NCBI GenBank assembly: GCA_030604195.1
Contig: JAUVWI010000002.1
Location: 62,001 to 126,000 of the forward strand
DNA length: 64,000 nt
DNA from: Spirochaetales bacterium
GTDB lineage: Bacteria > Spirochaetota > Spirochaetia > SZUA-6 > DRHE01
Reading direction: 5' to 3'
Shown: piece after piece, positions 57,354-64,000 of the stretch
Numbering within the stretch: position 1 is the first letter of the stretch
How the letters are laid out: each line of letters opens with the position of its first letter
Notes under the pieces: generated by a model
Database searches by the model: none
Told to the model about the DNA's origin: nothing
The model's input: the letters and a program-made list of their open reading frames with translations, nothing else
Position numbers and translations under genes: made by a program

Positions 57354-58286
57354 TCAGCTTATGAAATCTTTCACGGTTTCAGCTATTTGTTCAGCCCTTA
57401 AACCATATAATCCGATCAGTTGATCATAGGGGCCATTGCTGCCGAATTGATCATCAACCCCGATCCGTTTTACCGGCACCGGGAAGGTTTCAGTAACAGT
57501 TTCGGCTACCGCTCCCCCCAGGCCGCCGGCTATGTAGTGTTCCTCTACAACAACGATCTTTCCGGTTTCTTTTGCCGCTTTAATAATGATCTCTTTATCA
57601 AGAGGTTTTATTGTATGAATGTTGATCAGGCGCGCCTTAATACCATCTTTGGCCAAAAGCTCGGCAGCTGTGTAGGCCTGGTATAGAAGGGTGCCGGTAC
57701 CGATAATGGTAACGTCACTACCCTCTTTCATGAGAACACCCTTGCCTATAGTAAAATTGTAATCCTCTTCAAATAGCACCTCCATCTTGGGGCTGCCGAT
57801 CCTGATATAAACAGGGCCTACATGGTCGGCCGCAGCGTGCACCGCCTTTTTTATTTCCACCGGGTCTCCGGGGCTAAGCACGACAACACCTGGAATTGTT
57901 CTGATCAGGGCCAGGTCGTCCAGAGACTGGTGTGTGGGCCCCAGGGTGTTGTAGGTTAAGCCGCTGCAGCGGCCGACTACTTTAACATTCTGCCGCATAT
58001 AACCCAGGTCATTCCTGAACATCTCAAAGGAACGCGCAGTTACAAAAGGGGTAATAGCAACAAAAAAAGGTATCTTCCCGGTTGTGGCCAGGCCGGCGGC
58101 AAAACCGGTGATGCCCTGTTCCATAATACCGAATTCAATGTGGCGGTCGGGAAATCTGTTTTTAAAGGCTGTTAACTGTGAACCGCTTGAACTGTCAGCC
58201 GATAGGGCAATGATATTCTCATTTTTTTCACCCACTTCCACTAAAGCCTCGCCAAAGGTTTTTCTTGGATCTAAAGCCTCACTCAT
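57354..58286 (-). CDS. transketolase C-terminal subunit
   Basis: The 310-residue protein corresponds to the pyrimidine-binding and C-terminal domains of transketolase: IEFGIMEQGITGFAAGLATTG near residue 50 includes the catalytic Glu that activates TPP. It should act with the N-terminal subunit encoded upstream, whose end it overlaps by 4 nt. Such split transketolases are common in anaerobes and archaea. Confidence 0.93.
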   Translation of the reverse strand: MSEALDPRKTFGEALVEVGEKNENIIALSADSSSGSQLTAFKNRFPDRHIEFGIMEQGITGFAAGLATTGKIPFFVAITPFVTARSFEMFRNDLGYMRQNVKVVGRCSGLTYNTLGPTHQSLDDLALIRTIPGVVVLSPGDPVEIKKAVHAAADHVGPVYIRIGSPKMEVLFEEDYNFTIGKGVLMKEGSDVTIIGTGTLLYQAYTAAELLAKDGIKARLINIHTIKPLDKEIIIKAAKETGKIVVVEEHYIAGGLGGAVAETVTETFPVPVKRIGVDDQFGSNGPYDQLIGLYGLRAEQIAETVKDFIS

Positions 58287-59134
58287 CTGTCGAGCCTCCT
58301 TTCTATTTCTGCCAGGTCTTTCTCGGCCTGTTCTATCTCTTCTGTAGTCGCTTTCCAGTAGTGATAGTTGGCTTTATCTTCGGCAAAGGAAAATCCCTTT
58401 GATTTTATGGTGTCCGCGATAATCAGTGATGGCTTGCCCTCTACAAAGGGGATTGCCGAAATTGCTTCCACAAGACTTTTAAGATTATGGCCGTTTATCT
58501 CATGCACACTCCAGCCAAAGGAGCCCCAGCGCTCAGCCAGGGGTTCATAGCTCATAACATCAGTAGTTCTGCCCCCTATCTGCAGTCCGTTCCGGTCGAT
58601 TATTGCTAAAAGATTATCAAGACCATGGTGGCTGGCAGCGGCTGCCGCTTCCCAGTTTGATCCCTCAGCCAACTCGCCGTCACCAAGGAGAACATATACC
58701 CTGGCTTTAAGGCCCGACATTTTAAGTCCCATGGCCATGCCGCCGCCAATGGAGAGGCCATGGCCCAGTGCCCCGGTGTTGGACTCAACCCCTGGAACCT
58801 TGTGCATATCGGGATGTCCGGGAAATATTGATTTAAGAGAACCATAGGTGTCGAGCAGGGACTTATCAAAGAAGCCCTTCTCGGCCAGGGTGGAGTAGAG
58901 AGCCAGGCATTTATGACCGGCGGAAAGCACGAAACGGTCCCTCTGTTCCCACCGGGGATTTTTGGGGTCTACCTTCATGATCTGAAAGTAGAGTGCGGTC
59001 ATAATCTCTACAGATGAGAGAGCGCCCCCCAGATGGCCGGCTTTATCCGCCTTGATCATGCGCAGGATATTTTTCCTGATATTGAGAGCATTCCTTTTAA
59101 GACGTAATTCATCACTTTCATTAAGGCTGTACAT
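58283..59134 (-). CDS. transketolase N-terminal subunit
   Basis: The protein of about 283 residues matches the TPP-diphosphate-binding domain of transketolase: AGHLGGALSSVEIMTALYF near residue 32 and the TPP motif LGDGELAEGSNWEAAAAASHHGLDN near 150. It moves two-carbon units among sugar phosphates together with the next gene product. ATG 59134 is preferred over GTG 59140 because of AGAGGTG just upstream. Confidence 0.93.
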   Translation of the reverse strand: MYSLNESDELRLKRNALNIRKNILRMIKADKAGHLGGALSSVEIMTALYFQIMKVDPKNPRWEQRDRFVLSAGHKCLALYSTLAEKGFFDKSLLDTYGSLKSIFPGHPDMHKVPGVESNTGALGHGLSIGGGMAMGLKMSGLKARVYVLLGDGELAEGSNWEAAAAASHHGLDNLLAIIDRNGLQIGGRTTDVMSYEPLAERWGSFGWSVHEINGHNLKSLVEAISAIPFVEGKPSLIIADTIKSKGFSFAEDKANYHYWKATTEEIEQAEKDLAEIERRLDR

Positions 59135-59149
59135 TTTCACCTCTCTGGC

Positions 59150-59596
59150 TTACTTGATATGTTCGTTGTCGTAATCAACAATTCTCTGAACCTTGGGTTC
59201 CGACCCGCCGCCGGGTGTATACTCTGATTCCATCCACACTTTGACCAGGGTTTTGGCCAGCTGCGAGCCGATGGTAAAGGCACCCATGGTCATAATGTTG
59301 GCATTGTTGCTCTTCCGGGAGCGTTCGGTGGAGTAGGCATCCGTACAGAGCGCGGCATAGACGCCCGCCACCTTATTGGCGGCAATGCTCATACCGATAC
59401 CTGTGCCGCAGATCAGGATGCCGCGGTCATGTTTGCCGCCGGCCACTGCTTCGGCTACCTTAAAAGCCACGTTGGCGTATACAGTGTCTTCACTGCCGTA
59501 ATCTTCACATTCGTAACCAAGTTCGCTTAAGTAATCAATAATGATCTGTTTTCTTGTTGCTGCATTGGGATCGCAGCCAATAGCTACCTTTTTCAC
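59150..59596 (-). CDS. RpiB/LacAB-family sugar-phosphate isomerase
   Basis: The 148-residue protein has the family's catalytic cysteine motif CGTGIGMSIAANK near residue 65 and SNNANIMTMG near 98. The usual SDHAG at the start is CDPNAA here, as in RpiB-like enzymes thought to act on other sugar phosphates. As RpiA is also encoded in the operon, this one may use a different substrate. The start GTG 59596 has GGAGG upstream. It heads the RpiB-like, transketolase N, transketolase C, rpiA operon. Confidence 0.88.
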   Translation of the reverse strand: MKKVAIGCDPNAATRKQIIIDYLSELGYECEDYGSEDTVYANVAFKVAEAVAGGKHDRGILICGTGIGMSIAANKVAGVYAALCTDAYSTERSRKSNNANIMTMGAFTIGSQLAKTLVKVWMESEYTPGGGSEPKVQRIVDYDNEHIK

Positions 59597-59731
59597 CTCT
59601 TTTTCCTCCCGATAAATATGCGATTTTTATTTCTTTACTGATAATTTTGCGGCCAGAATACATGAGAAAGAGCTGGTCAGTCAAGTGAGGTTTTTATTGC
59701 CGCCTAAATATTGCCTGACCATTTTTAAAGC

Positions 59732-61309
59732 TTAATAAGCCTCAAGGCGCTTCAAAGCAGATTCCCTGCCTATGGTCAACAAAAATCCGGCCAGGCGGGG
59801 CCCCTTTTCCTTGCCTATTAAAACCCGGTACACCAGCTTGAAGAGCTCTTTCGCTTCCATGGCTGACTCTTCGGCAATTGAGTAGATGGCCTCAGCCAGG
59901 CTTTTTTCATTGTGCTCCTGCAGACGGGTATTGATCTCCATGCGTAGAAGGCGGAGGGCTTTACGTTCAACATCAGATACCTCAACCGGGGCAGAACCCT
60001 CTTCTATCAAGGAAAAACGGAAATCTTCAGGAGCAAACCTGGTAATCCAGTTCCAGGCACACCGGGCACGGCAGGTTAATCTCTTCAGCTCCTCACCGCT
60101 GCCCTCCAGGTTGAGGCTTTGAAAAACCTGCTCTATATTACCGCTCTTTATCTGCAGGAGGTTGCATAGGTGGCGAAAGGGAAGTTGAGTGGGAAGTTCC
60201 TTGGCTGGTTCAGCTACCTGGGAGAGTTCGTAGATTCTCATTTCTTTAGCCGCCCTTTTTTCAGAGACTGCCTCAGTTCCATAATATATGCGTTCACAGC
60301 GGTCATAATCTTCATATATCTTGATTACTTCGAGATCAAAAGAGATGGAAAATTCTGAATTGGGACGGGTCCCGGCAAACATATAGCGCACTATTTCGGG
60401 CTGGTATATCTCCAGAACGTCTTTCAGGCTTACCACCTCTCCGGCTGAAGAGGATATTTTCCCTCCCCTCCCCTTTATGCCGATGAAATCATATTGAAAT
60501 GTTGTAGGAGCCTCATGGTTGTATACCTCACGGACAATACGCCTGGCAGTATCAAAAGAACCGCCTTCAGAATGATGATCCTTGCCGGCCGGTTCAAAAT
60601 CCACCCCTTCATATGCCCATCTCATGGGCCAGTCCACCCGCCAGAAGAGCTTTACCGCCGGTGTATGGTGCAGCTCCACTTTTTCTTTATGGCTGCAGGA
60701 GTCGCAGGCATAGGTTAAGGCGTAATCTCCATCCCAGTCGAGAATGCGCGTGGTATCGCGTTTACAGTTCTCACAGAAGACTGACAGGGGCCACCACTCT
60801 TCCGGCAGGGGGGCGGTGCGGTGCTCGTTCAGAATATTGCGGATCAGCTCCCGGTTGAGCAGGGCTGTGCGTATACCCTCCGCATACAGGGATTTACGGT
60901 ATTGCTCTGCCTGGTAGATATATTCAGGATCAATTCCCACCATGGGAAGCAGTTTTTCAATTTCCACTTCATTTTTTCGTGCGTAACTATCTTCTTTTCC
61001 CAGGAGGTCAGGGGTAAGGGTGATGGGTTTGCGAAGATATTGCTCCAGCTCCTGGGGGTTGGGCATATTGGCAGGCACCTTACGGAAGACATCGTAATCA
61101 TCCCAGGAGTAGATAAAGCGCACCCTTTTTCCCAGAGTTCTAAGGGCGCGCACAACGAGATCAACGGAGATGATCTCCCGGAAATTACCAATGTGAACAG
61201 TGCCCGAGGGAGTAACCCCGGAGGCGCAGGTATATATGTCTTTCTCGCCTTTTTCACGGATTATCTTTTCCGCATAGGTATCAGCCCAGTGTTGAACAGG
61301 TTTTTTCAT
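59732..61309 (-). CDS. lysS: class I lysyl-tRNA synthetase
   Basis: The 525-residue protein is the class I type found in archaea, spirochaetes and a few other bacteria, unlike the usual class II LysRS. The HIGH-type motif is SGTVHIGNFRE near residue 35, KMSKS appears as GKISSSAGE near 285, and a zinc-binding CENCKRDTTRILDWDGDYALTYACDSC segment near 175-205 is present. A C-terminal helical anticodon-binding domain follows. Its ATG overlaps the vapC stop (ATGA), so synthesis is tied to the toxin-antitoxin genes. Confidence 0.96.
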   Translation of the reverse strand: MKKPVQHWADTYAEKIIREKGEKDIYTCASGVTPSGTVHIGNFREIISVDLVVRALRTLGKRVRFIYSWDDYDVFRKVPANMPNPQELEQYLRKPITLTPDLLGKEDSYARKNEVEIEKLLPMVGIDPEYIYQAEQYRKSLYAEGIRTALLNRELIRNILNEHRTAPLPEEWWPLSVFCENCKRDTTRILDWDGDYALTYACDSCSHKEKVELHHTPAVKLFWRVDWPMRWAYEGVDFEPAGKDHHSEGGSFDTARRIVREVYNHEAPTTFQYDFIGIKGRGGKISSSAGEVVSLKDVLEIYQPEIVRYMFAGTRPNSEFSISFDLEVIKIYEDYDRCERIYYGTEAVSEKRAAKEMRIYELSQVAEPAKELPTQLPFRHLCNLLQIKSGNIEQVFQSLNLEGSGEELKRLTCRARCAWNWITRFAPEDFRFSLIEEGSAPVEVSDVERKALRLLRMEINTRLQEHNEKSLAEAIYSIAEESAMEAKELFKLVYRVLIGKEKGPRLAGFLLTIGRESALKRLEAY

Positions 61310-61713
61310 AGTGTGTTAGTCATTGTGTAGTCTTCAACTCTAAGATCGGGAACACGGCTGAACTCTGATACATTCCTGGTAAGGAGAGGTAGTTCTGTTC
61401 TAAGAGCAGAGGCAGCTATCCAGAGATCGTGAGGACCGATTATCTGATTGATGTGCATGAGCTCGGCGTATGTATGGGCATAGATGCGTAAGGTTTCCTC
61501 ATCGGGCCAGACAACAGGATAGCGATCTATAAAAGAAGCCACTTCCTCTGCCGGATGAGCTGCTAATTCGGCTCCACGCAGGAACTCAGCCTTAACAATC
61601 CAGGGTAAACCGATAGCAGCTCCGGGATGTAAGTTAATGAATGCCTGCTCAGCTCCTGTTTTGCCACTACGCCATCGACCGATTAGAAAATTAGTGTCGA
61701 TTAAGAAGTCCAT
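61306..61713 (-). CDS. vapC: VapC-type PIN-domain toxin
   Basis: The protein of about 135 residues is a PIN-domain ribonuclease: acidic residues in MDFLIDTNFLIG, VKAEFLRG and IGPHDLWIAASAL, and a C-terminal LLTRNVSEFSRVPDL, fit the metal site of VapC. These toxins cut tRNA or rRNA. ATG 61713 gives the canonical start with AGGGA upstream; TTG 61725 is also open. The start lies inside vapB and the stop overlaps lysS. Confidence 0.9.
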   Translation of the reverse strand: MDFLIDTNFLIGRWRSGKTGAEQAFINLHPGAAIGLPWIVKAEFLRGAELAAHPAEEVASFIDRYPVVWPDEETLRIYAHTYAELMHINQIIGPHDLWIAASALRTELPLLTRNVSEFSRVPDLRVEDYTMTNTL

Positions 61714-61940
61714 GGATCCCTGCAATTTCTCCAGTCATTTGCCCAGTTCACAGCTTCTTTCATGACACCGGCTTGTTCTTCTGTTAGAGGAGGAAGTTTA
61801 TCAATTTCCTTGCCCAGGTCTTCCAATGTGCCCCGTTTAGGAACAGTTTTAAGAACCACGGAGGAAAAAGAATCTTTGGGTGAGTCTTTCCACACCAGCA
61901 GCCGTTTGTAAGCCTCATCGGATAGAGAAATTGTTTTCAT
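61701..61940 (-). CDS. vapB: VapB-type antitoxin
   Basis: The 79-residue protein starts MKTISLSDEAYKRLLVWKD, the ribbon-helix-helix-like beginning of VapB/AbrB-type antitoxins, followed by an acidic, probably toxin-wrapping tail. It lies directly upstream of vapC, with a short overlap. A near -10 TATAAT lies at 61955-61960 on the minus strand, and repeats there may be its autoregulatory operator. Confidence 0.85.
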   Translation of the reverse strand: MKTISLSDEAYKRLLVWKDSPKDSFSSVVLKTVPKRGTLEDLGKEIDKLPPLTEEQAGVMKEAVNWANDWRNCRDPWTS

Positions 61941-61956
61941 ATTGTAATATATACAT

Positions 61957-61995
61957 TATAACATGATTAATGTCAACAATTGACACTATAACATG
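61957..61995. promoter_or_regulatory. vapBC operator-like repeats
   Basis: TATAACATG occurs at 61957-61965 and 61987-61995, exactly 30 bp (about three helical turns) apart. Between them TGTCAA-CAA-TTGACA (61971-61985) is a perfect inverted repeat. They overlap the predicted vapBC promoter, a usual site for VapBC binding. Confidence 0.5.
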
Positions 61996-62028
61996 GACGG
62001 TGATTCACTTTGACAATAGCCACTATAT

Positions 62029-62088
62029 GCTATTATAGCTCAAAAGCTTATTTAATAGCAAAAAATATTAAGTCCATTGTAGTCGAAG
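62029..62088 (-). repeat. dispersed intergenic repeat, copy C
   Basis: The minus strand reads CAATGGACTTAATA, then GCTATTAAATAAGC and GAGCTATAATAGC, matching copies A, B and D. It continues on the plus strand into GTCGAAGGCTGCTCTGGGTAA, a segment also present beyond copy D. It lies directly before the phospholipase-D-like gene. Confidence 0.72.
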
Positions 62089-62115
62089 GCTGCTCTGGGT
62101 AATATTATTGAATAT

Positions 62116-63366
62116 ATGGCTAAGAAAATTATTTTAATATTATATACAGTTATCCTGTTAATAATTTCAGGATGCGCCACTGCAAAAATCATCCCGCTTG
62201 ACAGCACTTCAGATTATAAAATTGTAAAAGAGCATGTAAAAAAATACGGCATAGAATTCCCATATGCATCATCATATCCGAAGCTTTACTTTAATGGTGA
62301 TGAAGTAAGAAACGGTATGATAGAACTTATAAACAGGGCAGAGGATTATATAATAATCAATTCCTTTCTGATTATAAACGATGAATACGGTAACCTTATT
62401 CTTGAAGCGCTCAGGAAAAAATATGGGGAAGGGATCAATGTTTATGTTATATCAGATTCATCAAGCCGTTTCATAGGAAAGGAGTCCGGATTTAGCTATT
62501 TGCATAAAAATCAGATTCCTTATGTTGAGTATAATCCTATACGGCCCTGGAAACTGTTCCCACTAATAGACCTTTTATACAGAGATCACAGAAAATACTG
62601 GATCATAGACGGGAAGTATGTCCTTCTGGGGGGATGTAACATAATAAACACATCTCTTCAGTCTAGAGAGGAAGGGGGAAACACAGACGGTATGGTACTG
62701 ATTGAATCTCCTGGTGTGGCAGAACAGCTTCTTTTTTCCTTTATAGAGGATTGGAACAGATATTCCTCTTATGATATCAGAGCCGATTATTTCAATGTTC
62801 CTGAAATAACAAACAGAGAGACAAATGTTGTTCTCTTCAATCAGGAAGCTTCTGAGAAAGAACCTGTTATAGAGTTTATGATAAACAGTATCTTTGCAGC
62901 TGCTGAAAAAGAGGTATGGATAATTCAACCCTACACATTTGTCAATGAAAAGATCATATATTATGTGGAAGAGATGGAAAAACGGGGAGTTGAGGTTAAT
63001 ATAGTTCTTTCCGGGCAGGTCAATTATGAAAAATTCCATTATGCATCTTATTACGGGATCAAGGACCTTATCGATGCCGGAGCTGATGTATGGATATACT
63101 CATTTGTGGATTCAGCGCTTCATTTCAAGGTGTACATTATTGATGATAAAATTTTTTCCATAGGGTCTTCTAACTTCAATAAACGGTCAATGGAGCTTGC
63201 TGCCGAGGCTGATCTTCTTTTTTCTGACAGAAAATCTTTTGACATACTTTGCAGGAGCCTTAATGAAATAAAGAAAAGCCTCAGAAGGGTGACACCTGAA
63301 GAGGCTGCTGAATACAGAAGTTGGAAATACAGAAAATGGAACTGGCTTATGCAGAATGCGGGATAA
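62116..63366 (+). CDS. phospholipase-D-like (cardiolipin synthase-type) lipoprotein
   Basis: The 416-residue protein has a lipoprotein signal with lipobox ISGC near residue 19 and two HKD motifs: HRKYWIID (near 157) and HFKVYIID (near 335), each followed by GG/GS-N active-site loops. It belongs to the PLD superfamily of phospholipid transferases and hydrolases and should face outside the cytoplasmic membrane. Copies of the same repeat flank it on both sides in direct orientation. Confidence 0.88.
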   Translation: MAKKIILILYTVILLIISGCATAKIIPLDSTSDYKIVKEHVKKYGIEFPYASSYPKLYFNGDEVRNGMIELINRAEDYIIINSFLIINDEYGNLILEALRKKYGEGINVYVISDSSSRFIGKESGFSYLHKNQIPYVEYNPIRPWKLFPLIDLLYRDHRKYWIIDGKYVLLGGCNIINTSLQSREEGGNTDGMVLIESPGVAEQLLFSFIEDWNRYSSYDIRADYFNVPEITNRETNVVLFNQEASEKEPVIEFMINSIFAAAEKEVWIIQPYTFVNEKIIYYVEEMEKRGVEVNIVLSGQVNYEKFHYASYYGIKDLIDAGADVWIYSFVDSALHFKVYIIDDKIFSIGSSNFNKRSMELAAEADLLFSDRKSFDILCRSLNEIKKSLRRVTPEEAAEYRSWKYRKWNWLMQNAG

Positions 63367-63377
63367 TTTTAAGGCAT

Positions 63378-63475
63378 GCTATGACAGCTAATAATCTTGT
63401 TATTATAGCAAGAAGTTTTAAGTCCATTGTGACCGAAGGAAATCCTTTAGGGCGGTCGAAGACTGCTATGGGTAA
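63378..63475 (-). repeat. dispersed intergenic repeat, copy D with extension
   Basis: 63378-63438 on the minus strand reads CAATGGACTTAAAACTTC, GCTATAATAACAAG and TAGCTGTCATAGC, matching copies A to C. To its right GTCGAAGACTGCTATGGGTAA repeats the sequence beyond copy C with two differences, after a short extra stretch with a second CCGAAG. No gene was seen in 63367-63565. Confidence 0.72.
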
Positions 63476-63565
63476 GGTTGAAGAACAGATAAACATCAGC
63501 AATAGTCTGACAGAAAAAAGTACAGTTCAAATGATCAGTTTTGTCAAATTTATTTAGGCGAACAG

Positions 63566-64000
63566 TCATTTTCCTTCCTTAACAGTCCCTGTTGTTGTAC
63601 GGGTAATAAAAAAGTAGATTACAAATAGCATTGAAGCTGTAGCGGCCAGGACAATACCAATTGAGAATTCATTCCATCCTTCATTCTTCCAATAAGTCTG
63701 AAGATAAAAGAAGAGACTTGTAAGAAACATTAAAATCAGTTCGCTGAAGAGTATCAGGAATGCAATTTTCGGTCTTTCTCTGACAACCTGCAGGCTTTCT
63801 TTAGTCTGTACAACTAATGCTGTGAGCCATCCCATTTTCTTTAATCTGTTCTGCTCATGCTCAGTAAGGGATGGTTCCTGCAGACTGCATGCCAGTAGAA
63901 TTGTAACAGCACAAATAACCATTGACGGTATAAAGACCCAGGTATAGCCCATGTGGACGGCAAAATAGCCTCCTATAAGAAAACTTAAAACAGCGCCCCC
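63566..64000 (-). pseudogene. MFS transporter, 3'-truncated and cut by the window edge
   Basis: The frame is open to the right edge (GAVLSFLIGGYFAVHMGYTW at the edge, typical of helices 4-5 of a major facilitator). It continues through VFIPSMVICAVTILLAC, an inner loop and about two more helices (LILFSELILMFLTSLFFYL; IVLAATASMLFVIYFFI), then stops. The last three or four helices expected of a 12-helix transporter are missing, so the gene is probably broken near repeat copy D. The 5' end lies outside the window. Confidence 0.65.

Noticed and set aside
62029-63475. Integron attC sites, considered because repeats flank one gene
   Set aside because: The R' (GTTRRRY) and R'' (RYYYAAC) core sites were not found in proper arrangement, and no integrase is seen.

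Overview
The window looks like the origin-proximal part of a spirochaete chromosome (Spirochaetota, probably Spirochaetales; this is an inference). Supporting signs are a class I lysyl-tRNA synthetase, a solute-binding protein with the 'LFAGGAQE' style signal peptide end common in spirochaetes, and a dnaA-dnaN-recF-dciA-rpmH-rnpA-yidD-yidC-jag gene string beside gyrBA and parAB. No 16S rRNA is present, so the placement is not firm.

Layout. 1-6 kb: an M24 peptidase (cut by the window edge), leuS, and a divergent Gfo/Idh dehydrogenase and glycoside hydrolase pair. 6-9.2 kb (minus strand): four serine tRNAs and one arginine tRNA, the small SRP RNA, then dnaX-ybaB-recR, the same order as scr-dnaX-yaaK-recR in Bacillus. 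9.3-13 kb: parA-parB and a class V aminotransferase, with a perfect parS site at 12961. 13-25.4 kb: gyrA and gyrB on the minus strand, then dnaA and the dnaN-to-jag genes on the plus strand. DnaA boxes lie on both sides of dnaA, and a box plus DnaA-trio element precedes dnaN, so the replication origin is probably here. 25.4-32.1 kb: an unrecognised membrane-anchored protein, a TPR lipoprotein overlapping a TraB-family protein, adenosine deaminase and a dihydroorotate-dehydrogenase-like enzyme.

32.2-46.6 kb is a G+C-rich catabolic island. It holds a sugar isomerase, a dehydrogenase, a class III aminotransferase, an FGGY kinase, a DeoR regulator, two paralogous amidohydrolases, a uroporphyrinogen-decarboxylase-like protein, a membrane protein and an ABC importer without its ATPase. 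It sits between a 50-bp perfect direct repeat, with a decayed glpK 3' end on its left and a shrunken dihydroorotate-dehydrogenase-like 3' end on its right. This is the pattern expected if a circular molecule integrated by a single crossover.

46.7-64 kb: intact glpK, an RsbU-type phosphatase with a receiver domain, ilvBN behind a leucine/valine-rich leader peptide and attenuator, a kinase-like ATPase with a cyclic-nucleotide-binding domain, a chemotaxis receptor with an OmpA-like partner, a pentose-phosphate operon (RpiB-like, split transketolase, rpiA), a vapBC module overlapping lysS, a phospholipase-D-like lipoprotein between two copies of a dispersed repeat, and a 3'-truncated MFS transporter at the edge.

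The most notable points are the island and its duplicated flanks, the ilvB leader-peptide attenuator, the DnaA-trio origin, the four-copy intergenic repeat family and the vapBC-lysS overlap. Nothing could be searched, so family names rest on motif recognition.
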